From: JAIRTY01 sp050257395
Lineage (GTDB): Bacteria > Actinomycetota > Actinomycetes > Streptosporangiales > Streptosporangiaceae
Direction: 5' to 3'
Length of the DNA stretch: 17,035 bases
Assembly: GCA_050257395.1 (NCBI GenBank)
Contig: JBLMWU010000073.1
Span: forward strand, 1-17,035
Shown: piece after piece, positions 6,464 through 14,496 of the stretch
How the letters are laid out: each line of letters begins with the position of its first letter
Position numbering within the stretch: position 1 is the first letter of the stretch
Notes under the pieces: model-generated
What the model saw: only the letters and a program-made list of their open reading frames with translations
What the model was told of the DNA's origin: nothing
Database searches by the model: none
Translations under genes and position numbers: made by a program

Positions 6464-7902
6464 CGCGGCGCCTCCCCTGCCCGGGCCCGCAGTTCGTCCA
6501 GGATGCGCGGGCCGAGCGCGGTCACGTCCCCGGCGCCCATGGTGAGCACCAGGTCACCCGGCTTGGCCGCGGCCACCGCGGCGGCCGGCACCTCCGCCCG
6601 GACCGGGACGAAGCGCGCCCGGGACTCCGGCACCCGGCTGGCGATCAGCTCCCCGGTCACCCCGGGCTCGGGGTCCTCGCGGGCCGCGTACACGTCGAGC
6701 ACGATCACCTCGTCGGCGAGGCCGAGCGCGCTGGCGAACTCCGCCGCGAAGATCCTGGTCCGGCTGAACAGGTGGGGCTGGAACACCGCGATGACCCGCC
6801 CGCCCGCCGCGATGTCCCGGGCCGCGTGCAGGTCCGCGGCGATCTCGGTGGGGTGATGGGCGTAACTGTCGAGCACCAGCACGCCGTCGGCCTCACCTTT
6901 GGGCTCCATCCGCCGCCGGGTGCCCCGGTAGGCGGCCAGCCCCGCCGCCAGCTGGCCGGCGGGCAGGCCCAGCTCGGCCGCCACCGCGAACGCGGCGGTG
7001 GCGTTGAGCGCGTTGTGCCGGCCGGGCACCCCCACCCGCAGCGGGGTCACCAGGGCCGCCTCCGGGCCCGCGTCCGGCCCGCCCCGGACCGTCCAGCGCA
7101 CGGCCATGCCCTCGGCGGTCACGTCGCTGACCCGGTAGTCGGCGCCGGGCGCCTGGCCGTAGGTGCGCACCCGCACCGGCAGCGCCCGCGCCGAGGCCGC
7201 CAGCTCAGCCGCGCCGGGGTCGTCGGCGCAGGCGACGAGGATCCCGCCGGGCCGGATCCGCCGGGCGAACCCGGCGAATGCCGCCTCGATCTCCGCGAGG
7301 CCGCCGTAGTTGTCCAGGTGGTCGGCTTCGATGCTGGTGACGATGGCTGCCTCCGGCGCCAGCATCAGGAACGAGCCGTCGCTCTCGTCGGCCTCCACGA
7401 CGAACTCCTCCCCGGTGCCGTCCTCGGCGCCGAGCCCGGTCTCCGCCAGGATGCCGCCGATCACGTAGCCGGGGTCGGCGCCGCACTGCCGCAGCACGGT
7501 GGTGATCATCGAGGTGGTGGTGGTCTTGCCGTGCGTGCCCGCCACCGCGATGCCGCGGCGGTCCAGCATCACCGAGGCGAGCGCCGCCGCCCGGTGCAGC
7601 ACCCGCAGGCCGCGCCTGCGCGCCTCCACCAGCTCCGGGTTGTCGTCGCGGATCGCGGTGGAGAACACCACCGTGTCCGCGCCCGCCACGTGCGCCGCGG
7701 CGTGCCCGGTGTGCACCTGCGCGCCCAGGCCGGCGAGCGCGGCCAGCTGGTCGCCGCCCGCCTGGTCACTGCCGGACACGGCGATGCCGCGCGCCAGCAT
7801 GATGCGCGCGATGCCGGACATGCCGGCCCCGCCGATGCCGGTGAAGTGCACCCGGCCGAGCTTTGCCAGCGGCACCGGCGCGACCGGCGTTACCAGGCCC
7901 AT
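6460..7902 (-). CDS. murC: MurC, UDP-N-acetylmuramate--L-alanine ligase
   Basis: MurC adds L-alanine to UDP-MurNAc using ATP, the first peptide-stem step, in the cytoplasm. The 480-residue protein has the N-terminal UDP-binding fold (HFTGIGGAGMSGIA near 19-32), the ATP loop GTHGKTTT at 122-129, the acidic EADESDGSF at 170-178, DSYAHHPTE at 345-353 and FQPHLFSRT at 374-382, all diagnostic of MurC among Mur ligases. Length is normal. The ATG at 7902 is 30 bp from the murG stop, with AGGAAGG about 12 nt upstream. Its stop overlaps the ftsQ GTG start by 4 nt. Confidence 0.98.
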   Translation of the reverse strand: MGLVTPVAPVPLAKLGRVHFTGIGGAGMSGIARIMLARGIAVSGSDQAGGDQLAALAGLGAQVHTGHAAAHVAGADTVVFSTAIRDDNPELVEARRRGLRVLHRAAALASVMLDRRGIAVAGTHGKTTTTSMITTVLRQCGADPGYVIGGILAETGLGAEDGTGEEFVVEADESDGSFLMLAPEAAIVTSIEADHLDNYGGLAEIEAAFAGFARRIRPGGILVACADDPGAAELAASARALPVRVRTYGQAPGADYRVSDVTAEGMAVRWTVRGGPDAGPEAALVTPLRVGVPGRHNALNATAAFAVAAELGLPAGQLAAGLAAYRGTRRRMEPKGEADGVLVLDSYAHHPTEIAADLHAARDIAAGGRVIAVFQPHLFSRTRIFAAEFASALGLADEVIVLDVYAAREDPEPGVTGELIASRVPESRARFVPVRAEVPAAAVAAAKPGDLVLTMGAGDVTALGPRILDELRARAGEAPR

Positions 7903-7932
7903 GTCAGTACTCTGCCTTCCTCGCGGGACCCC

Positions 7933-9018
7933 TCACGCCCTGCCCCGGACGATGTCCATGACCTCGGCGGCGAGCCACTGGCCCGCGTCCCGGCTGCCCA
8001 TCCCGGCCGCGGCCGCGGACATGTCCCTGACCAGCTGCGGGTCGAGCAGCACCGGGATCAGCACGTCGCAGATCCATTCCGGGCTCAGCGCCGCGTCGTC
8101 CACGATCAGCCCGCCGCCTGCCCGCTCGATGGGCAGCGCATTGAGCCGCTGTTCCCCATTGCCGTGCGGGAGCGGCACGTACGCCGCTGGCAGCCCCACC
8201 GCGGTGAGCTCCGCGCAGGTCATCGCGCCGCTGCGGCACAGGGCGAAGTCCGCCGCCGCGTAGGCGAGGTCCATCCGGTCCACGTACGGGAGGACCACGT
8301 AGGGCGGGCCGTTGTGCGGCAGCCGCACATCCAGGTCGCTGCGCGGGCCGATGATGTGCAGCACCTGGATGCCCGCGGCCCGGATCTCCGCCGCCGCGTC
8401 CAGGACCGCGTAGTTGATCGACCGGGCGCCCTGCGAGCCCCCGGTGACCAGCAGCACCGGCAGGTCCGGGGCCAGGCCGAAGTGGGCCCGCGCCTTGTCG
8501 GCCATGGCCAGCCGGTCGAGGCTGGCGATGTGCTCGCGCAGCGGCATGCCGATGTAGGTGGCGTGCGCCAGCCTGGTGCCGTGCTGCCCGGTGAACACGT
8601 GCCGGGTGAACCGGGCACCGAGCTTGTTGGCCAGCCCCGGCCGCGAGTTGGCCTCGTGCACCACGATCGGCACGTGCCGGCGCCGGGCCGCCAGGTAGGC
8701 GGGGGTCGCCACGTACCCGCCGAAGCCGACCAGGACCCGGGCCCGGGAGCGGTCCAGCACCTCGGCCGCCGCGCCGACCGCCCCGGCCAGCCGCCCCGGC
8801 ACGTTCAGCAGCTGCGGGGTGATGCTGCGCGGCAGCGGGACGGCCGGGATGAGCTGCAGGTCGTAGCCGCGGTCCGGGACCAGCCTGGTCTCCAGGCCCC
8901 GCTCGGTGCCGAGGCAGGTGATGCGGATGGCAGGTTCAGCCCGCCGGAGCGCGTCCGCGAGCGCCAGTGCGGGCTCGATGTGGCCAGCGGTCCCCCCGCC
9001 GGCAAGAACGACGCTCAT
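7933..9018 (-). CDS. murG: MurG, lipid II-forming GlcNAc transferase
   Basis: MurG transfers GlcNAc from UDP-GlcNAc to lipid I on the inner membrane face, making lipid II. The 361-residue product has the N-terminal loop GGGTAGH at 7-13, GFGGYV at 98-103, HEAN at 121-124, the second glycine loop GGSQGA at 193-198, and the UDP-GlcNAc region RSGAMTCAEL (262-271) and PLPHGNGEQ (282-290). The frame is open upstream to 9066, but the ATG at 9018 is chosen because a GAGGAGG site lies 7 nt before it and MSVVLAGGGTAGH matches the usual family start. It follows ftsW by 73 bp and precedes murC by 30 bp. Confidence 0.98.
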   Translation of the reverse strand: MSVVLAGGGTAGHIEPALALADALRRAEPAIRITCLGTERGLETRLVPDRGYDLQLIPAVPLPRSITPQLLNVPGRLAGAVGAAAEVLDRSRARVLVGFGGYVATPAYLAARRRHVPIVVHEANSRPGLANKLGARFTRHVFTGQHGTRLAHATYIGMPLREHIASLDRLAMADKARAHFGLAPDLPVLLVTGGSQGARSINYAVLDAAAEIRAAGIQVLHIIGPRSDLDVRLPHNGPPYVVLPYVDRMDLAYAAADFALCRSGAMTCAELTAVGLPAAYVPLPHGNGEQRLNALPIERAGGGLIVDDAALSPEWICDVLIPVLLDPQLVRDMSAAAAGMGSRDAGQWLAAEVMDIVRGRA

Positions 9019-9025
9019 GAACGGG

Positions 9026-9032
9026 CCTCCTC
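9026..9032 (-). promoter_or_regulatory. murG: Ribosome binding site that fixes the murG start
   Basis: GAGGAGG on the minus strand, 7 nt before the ATG at 9018. It argues against the upstream in-frame start at 9066, which would add 16 Arg/Gly-rich residues ahead of the conserved N-terminus. Confidence 0.7.
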
Positions 9033-9091
9033 GTCCTCGTCCTGCCCGCCACGGCAGCGCCGCCACGGCGCGGCCGGTACCGCCTGGCTGG

Positions 9092-10354
9092 TCAGTCAGG
9101 CCGGCGGGCCAGGCCCAGCCAGCTTAGGACCCGCCGGGGCAGCCCGGGGCCGGCTGCGGCAAGCGCCTGGGCGGCGCCGGGCTCCCGCTTGGCGAACGAC
9201 ATCAGCATCCCGAGCGCGACCATGGTCAGGAGCAGGGACGCCAGGCCGTAGGAGACCAGCGGCAGCGGCACGCCGGTGATCGGCAGCAGCCCGAGCACGG
9301 CGCCGATGTTCACCAGCGCCTCCACCACGATCCAGGCGGTGACGCCGGTGGCCGCCAGCCGGATGAACGTGTCGTCGACCCGGCGGGCGATCCGCAGGCC
9401 CGCGTACGCCAGCCCGCCGTAGAGGAACGACACGCACAAGGTGCCGACCAGGCCGAGCTCCTCGCCGATGATGGCGAAGATGAAGTCGGTGGTGTCGTTG
9501 GGCACCCAGCCCCACTTCTGCCGGCTGGCGCCCAGCCCCACCCCGAACCAGCCGCCCGAGCCGACCGCCCACTGGCCCTGGATGCCCTGCATGTCGATGC
9601 CCAGCGGGCCGCCGGTCGGGTGCAGGAACATGGTGAGCCGGGTCATCCGGTACCCGCGCACCACGATGAAGATCGCCAGAACCAGGCCGATCATGGCGAG
9701 GAGGCCGGCGAAGAGCCGGGCCGGCGTGCCGGCCACCCACAGCAGCGCCAGGAAGATGACCAGCAGCAGGAAGGTGGTGCCGAGGTCGTCGCCGAGCATC
9801 ACCAGCAGGCACAGCACCCCGGCGCCGGGCAGCAGCGGGATCAGCAGCTGCCGCCAGTCCGCGAGCTGGCCCAGCCGCTCCTTGCGGGCGAGCAGGTCCG
9901 CCCCCCACAGCACGAACGCGAGCTTGGCCAGTTCGGATGGCTGGAAGGCCACCGGGCCGAGCATGAAGTAACGGACCGCGCCGCCTTGCTGCTGGCCGGC
10001 GAACGGGACTATCAGCAGGCCGAGCACGGCCAGGAACATCAGCGGGTAGGCGGCGGCCCGGAACAGGGCGGGCTTGGAGCGCGCCGCCAGCCACATGCAC
10101 GGGATGCCGGCCACCACCCCGACCAGCTGGTGCTGGAACGCCGCGTACGGCGGCGCGCCGTTGATCAGCGAGTCCACCGACGAGGTGGACAGCACCATGA
10201 CCAGCCCGAGCGCGATCAGCAGGGTGCCGATGCCGAGGATCAGGTAGTAGGAGGTGAGCGGCCGGTCCAGCATGGACAGCGCGCTGGCCGCGATGTCCCG
10301 CGGGGCCGGCCGGCCCGCCCGCGCCTCACGCGGCCCGGCGGTGCCGGCGCTCAT
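9092..10354 (-). CDS. ftsW: FtsW, septal peptidoglycan polymerase (SEDS)
   Basis: FtsW is the SEDS-family glycosyltransferase that polymerises lipid II at the septum with FtsI. The 420-residue polytopic protein has about ten hydrophobic segments between residues 36 and 390. Family motifs visible are RYFMLGPVAFQPSELAK (128-144), TDFIFAIIGEELG (289-301) and the C-terminal signature NIGAVLGLLPITGVPLPLVS (349-368) followed by YGLAS, where family members commonly read YGGSS or similar. Residues 1-30 and 390-420 are cytoplasmic tails. The ATG at 10354 has only a weak GGGG upstream. A 14-codon frame ends across the start as ATGA. The gene follows mraY by 117 bp, where murD would normally lie. Confidence 0.97.
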   Translation of the reverse strand: MSAGTAGPREARAGRPAPRDIAASALSMLDRPLTSYYLILGIGTLLIALGLVMVLSTSSVDSLINGAPPYAAFQHQLVGVVAGIPCMWLAARSKPALFRAAAYPLMFLAVLGLLIVPFAGQQQGGAVRYFMLGPVAFQPSELAKLAFVLWGADLLARKERLGQLADWRQLLIPLLPGAGVLCLLVMLGDDLGTTFLLLVIFLALLWVAGTPARLFAGLLAMIGLVLAIFIVVRGYRMTRLTMFLHPTGGPLGIDMQGIQGQWAVGSGGWFGVGLGASRQKWGWVPNDTTDFIFAIIGEELGLVGTLCVSFLYGGLAYAGLRIARRVDDTFIRLAATGVTAWIVVEALVNIGAVLGLLPITGVPLPLVSYGLASLLLTMVALGMLMSFAKREPGAAQALAAAGPGLPRRVLSWLGLARRPD

Positions 10355-10395
10355 GGCTGCCCCGCAGCCGTGACGGCTGTCGTCTGCTGGTGCAT
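10351..10395 (-). promoter_or_regulatory. Possible 14-codon leader frame coupled to ftsW
   Basis: An ATG at 10395 opens MHQQTTAVTAAGQP and stops with a TGA that overlaps the ftsW ATG as ATGA. A perfect inverted repeat (cagccg-tga-cggctg, 10365-10379) lies inside it, just ahead of the ftsW start. This could couple or gate ftsW translation, which otherwise lacks a clear ribosome site. The frame's own ribosome site is weak, so this is tentative. Confidence 0.22.
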
Positions 10396-10471
10396 GTTCC
10401 CAGTGTCCGGGCTGGCCGCCGCCGGAAGCGGGACATCCGGCGCGTGTCGCGCCGCGGCCGCCCGCCGCCGC

Positions 10472-11533
10472 CTACTTGGGCATCCATTCCACGTAGAAGA
10501 CACCGAGGCCGAGGGCGACGAACATGGCCGAGATCAGCCAGAACCTGATCACGATGGTGGTCTCCGCCCAGCCCAGCAGCTCGAAGTGGTGCTGCAGCGG
10601 CGCCATCCGGAAGACCCGCCGCCCGGTCATCTTGAACGAGCCGACCTGGATGACCACCGACAGCGTGATGATCAGGAACATGCCGCCCAGGATGGCCAGC
10701 AGGAACTGGGTCTTCGTGCACACCGCCAGGCCGGCCAGCACGCCGCCGAGCGCCAGCGACCCGGTGTCGCCCATGAAGATGCGGGCGGGCGGCGCGTTCC
10801 ACCACAGGAAGCCGAAACAGGCCCCGAGCACGGACGCGGCCACCACCGCCAGGTCGAGCGGGTCCCGGACGCTGTAGCAGTGCGGCGCCAGGAAGTTGGT
10901 GCAGTCGTTGCGCAGCTGCCAGTTCCCGATCAGCACGTAGGCGGCCAGCACCAGGCAGGAGACCCCGGTGGCGAGCCCGTCCAGGCCGTCGGTCAGGTTT
11001 ACCGCGTTGGAGGTGGCGGCGATCAGGAACACGATCCACAGCACGAACGGGGCCAGCGCCAGCGGCGGCCCGAAGTCCCGCAGGAACGACAGGTGCGGGT
11101 CGGCCGGGGTGAGGTCGTAGCCGTCGGCGAACCGCTGCTGCTGCACCAGCACCGCGAACAGCGCCCCGACCAGGGCCTGGCCGGTCAGCTTGGCGCCGCT
11201 GCGCAGGCCCAGGCTGCGCTGCTTGTAGATCTTGATGAAGTCGTCCAGGAAGCCGACCACGCCCAGCCCGGTCATGAGCAGCATCACCAGCACGCCGGAC
11301 ACGGACGGCACCTGGCCGGTGGCGAAGTTCCCCGCGAAGTAGCCGGCCAGCGCGGCGATCACGATGACGGTCCCGCCCATGGTGGGCGTGCCGCGCTTGG
11401 TCGCGTGACCGGCCGGGCCCTCCTCGCGGATGGCCTGCCCGTACCCGCGGCGGGTGAACAGCCTGATGGCCAGCGGCGTCCCGAACAGCGCCAGCACCAG
11501 CGAGATGCTGGAGGCGATGAGGATGGTCTTCAC
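10472..11533 (-). CDS. mraY: MraY, phospho-MurNAc-pentapeptide transferase
   Basis: MraY moves phospho-MurNAc-pentapeptide from UDP to undecaprenyl phosphate, forming lipid I at the membrane. The 353-residue protein has about ten membrane helices. Diagnostic motifs are RGTPTMGG (47-54), the catalytic DDFIKI (97-102), NAVNLTDGLDGLA (176-188), MGDTGS (254-259) and PLQHHFE (312-318). The frame is open much further upstream, but the GTG at 11533 (MKTILIASS) is chosen because it overlaps the murF stop as GTGA, has GGGGAGGG 6 nt upstream and gives the normal family length. Downstream there is only 117 bp before ftsW; murD is missing. Confidence 0.97.
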   Translation of the reverse strand: MKTILIASSISLVLALFGTPLAIRLFTRRGYGQAIREEGPAGHATKRGTPTMGGTVIVIAALAGYFAGNFATGQVPSVSGVLVMLLMTGLGVVGFLDDFIKIYKQRSLGLRSGAKLTGQALVGALFAVLVQQQRFADGYDLTPADPHLSFLRDFGPPLALAPFVLWIVFLIAATSNAVNLTDGLDGLATGVSCLVLAAYVLIGNWQLRNDCTNFLAPHCYSVRDPLDLAVVAASVLGACFGFLWWNAPPARIFMGDTGSLALGGVLAGLAVCTKTQFLLAILGGMFLIITLSVVIQVGSFKMTGRRVFRMAPLQHHFELLGWAETTIVIRFWLISAMFVALGLGVFYVEWMPK

Positions 11534-12918
11534 CGGGCACCCTCCCCGGTCAGCGCGTGCGCGACCCGTTCCAGCCCGGCGGCCCGGGACGCTTTGACCA
11601 GTACCACGTCGCCGGGTTTCAGGCGGGCGGACAGCGCCTCCAGCGCGGCCGCCGGGTCGGGCACCCCCAGCAGCTCGCCCCGCCAGGCCGGCTCCGCCTT
11701 GGCCCCGGTGATCATCGGCGCGGCGTCGTCCCCGACCACGATGAGCCCGGCCACGCCGGCCTGCGCGGCCAGGCCGCCCACCTGCTCGTGCCAGGCCGGC
11801 GCGTCGTCGCCGAGCTCGCCCATGGGGCCGAGGACGGCGAAGGAGCGGCGGCCCCGGGCCATGACCGTCAGGGTCCGCAGCGCGGCGGCCATCGCCTCCG
11901 GGTTGGCGTTGTAGGCGTCGTTGATGACCGTGACGCCGTCCGGCCGCTCGGTGACCTCCATCCGCCACCTGCTGCGCGGCGCGGCCGCGGACAGCCCCTC
12001 GCCGATCGCGGCGACGCCCAGCCCGAGCTCGCCCGCGAGCGCGGCGGCCGCGAGCGCGTTCGTCACGTTGTGCTCGCCGTGCAGCCGCAGCCGGACGGGC
12101 GCGGAGCCCGCCGGGGTGATCAGGGTGAAGGCCGCCCGGCCCTGCCCGTCCACCCGGACCCCGGCCGCCCGGACATTGGCCCCCTCGGCCCGGCCGAAGG
12201 TCACCACCCGGGCCCGGGTCTGCCCGGCCATCGCCGCGACCAGCGGGTCGTCGGCGTTCAGCAGGGCCACCCCGTGCGGGGGCAGCGCGGCCGGCAGCTC
12301 GGACTTGGCGCGGGCGACCTCGGCCAGCCCGCCGAACTCGCCGGTGTGGGCGTGGCCCACGCACAGCACGACGCCGAGCGACGGCGGCGCGATCTCGCAC
12401 AGGTGGGTGATGTGCCCGGCGCCCCGCGCCGAGAGCTCGAGCACGAGGTACCGGGTCGCCACGGTGGAGCGCAGGACGGTCAGCGGATGGCCGATCTCGT
12501 TGTTGAACGACTCGTGCGGCGCCACCGTCTGGCCCAGGTTCTCGGCCAGCTGGGCGGCGAGGTCCTTGGTGGTGGTCTTGCCCGCGGAGCCGGTGATGCC
12601 AGCGATGGTCAGCCCGGGCAGCGAGTCCACCACCGCCCGCGCCAGCCTGGCCATCGCGGCGGGCACATCCGGCACGATCAGGGAGGGTACCCCGGTGGGC
12701 CGGGTGCCGAGTACCGCGGCCGCCCCGCCGGCCACGGCCGCGGAGGCGAAGTCGTGCCCGTCCACCCGCTCGCCCGGCAGGGCGGCGAACAGGGCGCCGG
12801 GGCCGGCGCTGCGGGAGTCGATCACCACCGGGCCGGTCACGGTGACCCCCGGGTCCGGGACCCGGTCGAGCCGGGCCGCGGTGATCTGGGCGATGGCCGC
12901 CAGCGAGAGCGGGATCAC
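11530..12918 (-). CDS. murF: MurF, UDP-MurNAc-tripeptide--D-Ala-D-Ala ligase
   Basis: MurF adds D-Ala-D-Ala to the UDP-MurNAc-tripeptide, completing the pentapeptide in the cytoplasm. The 462-residue protein has the N-terminal substrate domain (VVIDSRSAGPGALFAALPGE, 31-50), the ATP loop GSAGKTTTKD (110-119), HNVTNALAA (283-291), DAYNANP (334-340), LGPMGELG (363-370) and a closing VKASR (441-445). The GTG at 12918 overlaps the murE stop by 4 nt (GTGA) with GGAGG 4 nt upstream. Its own stop overlaps the mraY GTG the same way, so the murE-murF-mraY unit is probably translationally coupled. Confidence 0.98.
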   Translation of the reverse strand: MIPLSLAAIAQITAARLDRVPDPGVTVTGPVVIDSRSAGPGALFAALPGERVDGHDFASAAVAGGAAAVLGTRPTGVPSLIVPDVPAAMARLARAVVDSLPGLTIAGITGSAGKTTTKDLAAQLAENLGQTVAPHESFNNEIGHPLTVLRSTVATRYLVLELSARGAGHITHLCEIAPPSLGVVLCVGHAHTGEFGGLAEVARAKSELPAALPPHGVALLNADDPLVAAMAGQTRARVVTFGRAEGANVRAAGVRVDGQGRAAFTLITPAGSAPVRLRLHGEHNVTNALAAAALAGELGLGVAAIGEGLSAAAPRSRWRMEVTERPDGVTVINDAYNANPEAMAAALRTLTVMARGRRSFAVLGPMGELGDDAPAWHEQVGGLAAQAGVAGLIVVGDDAAPMITGAKAEPAWRGELLGVPDPAAALEALSARLKPGDVVLVKASRAAGLERVAHALTGEGAR

Positions 12919-14477
12919 TCCGCCTCCCCCGCGGCCCGGCGGGTGATGGCCTCCGCCGCCACCTCCCGGTCGTCGAACGGGATCACCGAGGTGCCGATGT
13001 ACTGGCCCCGCTCGTGACCCTTGCCGGCCACCACGATCACGTCTCCCTTGCCGGCCTCCGCCACCGCCAGCCTGATCGCCGCCGCCCGGTCCGGCTCGAT
13101 GATCACCCGGGCCCGGTCCCGCTGCGGCACGGTCAGCACCCCGGCGAGCATCTCGGCCAGGACGGCCAGCGGGTCTTCCGAGCGCGGGTTGTCACTGGTG
13201 AGGATGGCCAGGTCGGCCAGGGCCGCCGCGGCCGCGCCCATCAGCGGCCGCTTGGCCCGGTCCCGGTCGCCGCCGCAGCCCAGCACGATGGCCAGCCGGC
13301 CGCCGGTGACCGGCCGCAGTGCCTGCAGCACCGCCTCCACCGCGCCGGGCTTGTGCGAGTAGTCGACCAGCACGGTGTAGTCCTGCCCGGCCTCGACCCG
13401 CTCCAGCCGGCCGGGCACGCCGGGGCAGGCGGCGACGCCGGCCACCGCGGCGGTCAGCCGCAGCCCGGTCTCCACCAGCGCGACCACGGCGCCGAGCGCG
13501 TTGGCGACGTTGAACGGCCCGGGCAGTGACACGGTGGCGTCGGCCTCCACCCCGCCCGGCCCGATGATCCGGAAGGAGCTGCCGTCCGCCCCGCAGCGCA
13601 CATCCGCCGCCCGCCAGTCGGCCGTCTCGCTGCCCGTGGCGGAGAACGTGGTGAGCGGGATGCGCGGCGCCGCCGCCAGGCGGCGCCCGTAGGGGTCGTC
13701 GATGTTCACCACGCCGACCCGGGTGAAGGCGGGCGTGAAGAGCATGGCTTTGGCGGCAAAGTACTCCTCGAGGTCAGCGTGGAAGTCGAGGTGGTCCTGG
13801 GACAGGTTGGTGAAGATCGCCACCTCGTAGGAGGTGCCGGCCACCCGGCCGAGGGCGAGCGCGTGGCTGGACACCTCCATGGCGGCGGCCGTGACGTCAC
13901 GCTCGGCCATCGCCGCCAGCAGCGCCTGCAGGTCGGTGGCTTCCGGGGTGGTGAGCTTGCTGGCCACCGATTCGCCGGCCACCCGGGTCTCGACCCCGCC
14001 GATCAGGCCGGTCCGGTGGCCCGCCAGCCGCAGCGCGGACTCCAGCAGGTAGGTGGTGGTGGTCTTGCCGCTGGTGCCGGTCACCCCGAGCAGCAGCATG
14101 GACCCGGACGGGTGGCCGTAGACCCAGTCGGCGGCCTCGCCCACCCGGTCCCGGACGCCGGGCACGGCGAGCACCGGCAACCCGCTCCGCTGGGCGGTGA
14201 GCCGGCCGTCCGGGTCGGTCAGCACGGCGACCGCCCCGGCCTCCGCCGCCTGCTGGCAGAACCGCGCGCCGTGGTGCTGCGTGCCGGGCAGCGCGGCGTA
14301 CAGGTCGCCCGGGAGCACGGCCCGGGAGTCGTGGCTGATGCCGGTCACGGCGGGCAGGCTGTCCGGGCCGCTGGCGGACCCCGGCAGCCCCCGCCCGGTG
14401 ACGCTCACGCCGAGCAGCATGGCCAGACCGGACAGCGGGCGTGCCGGGACGTGGTGGGGACGCAGAGCCGCAGACAC
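12915..14477 (-). CDS. murE: MurE, UDP-MurNAc-dipeptide--meso-diaminopimelate ligase
   Basis: MurE adds the third stem residue to UDP-MurNAc-L-Ala-D-Glu. The 520-residue protein has ISHDSRAVLPGDLYAALPG (47-65), the ATP loop GTSGKTT (134-140), the carbamylated-lysine position K243 in AAKAMLF, DYSHKP (372-377) and AGKGHE (484-489). The DNPR motif at 429-432 is the known signature for meso-diaminopimelate rather than lysine, so the wall is predicted to be DAP type. The start is GTG at 14477, 19 nt after the ftsI stop, without a strong ribosome site. An ATG overlapping the ftsI stop (14497) is in another frame and cannot start MurE. Confidence 0.97.
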   Translation of the reverse strand: MSAALRPHHVPARPLSGLAMLLGVSVTGRGLPGSASGPDSLPAVTGISHDSRAVLPGDLYAALPGTQHHGARFCQQAAEAGAVAVLTDPDGRLTAQRSGLPVLAVPGVRDRVGEAADWVYGHPSGSMLLLGVTGTSGKTTTTYLLESALRLAGHRTGLIGGVETRVAGESVASKLTTPEATDLQALLAAMAERDVTAAAMEVSSHALALGRVAGTSYEVAIFTNLSQDHLDFHADLEEYFAAKAMLFTPAFTRVGVVNIDDPYGRRLAAAPRIPLTTFSATGSETADWRAADVRCGADGSSFRIIGPGGVEADATVSLPGPFNVANALGAVVALVETGLRLTAAVAGVAACPGVPGRLERVEAGQDYTVLVDYSHKPGAVEAVLQALRPVTGGRLAIVLGCGGDRDRAKRPLMGAAAAALADLAILTSDNPRSEDPLAVLAEMLAGVLTVPQRDRARVIIEPDRAAAIRLAVAEAGKGDVIVVAGKGHERGQYIGTSVIPFDDREVAAEAITRRAAGEAE

Positions 14478-14496
14478 GGGCCGAGGGTACCGCTCA

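Noticed and set aside
9019..9066. Sixteen-residue N-terminal extension of MurG
   Set aside because: The GAGGAGG site lies inside it and correctly spaced for the ATG at 9018; the extension is not part of the MurG fold.
6772..9279. 835-codon plus-strand open frame antisense to murC and murG
   Set aside because: Long antisense frames are expected in very GC-rich DNA. The translation is Arg/Gly/His-rich without family motifs, and the opposite strand encodes clear MurC and MurG.
9620..11914. 764-codon plus-strand open frame antisense to ftsW, mraY and murF
   Set aside because: Gln/His/Gly-rich shadow translation over well-supported genes; no start signal or recognisable domain.
11534..12400. Upstream extension of the mraY frame by about 289 codons
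   Set aside because: This Arg/Gly-rich stretch overlaps murF in another frame; the GTG at 11533 with its ribosome site and family-length product is the sensible start.
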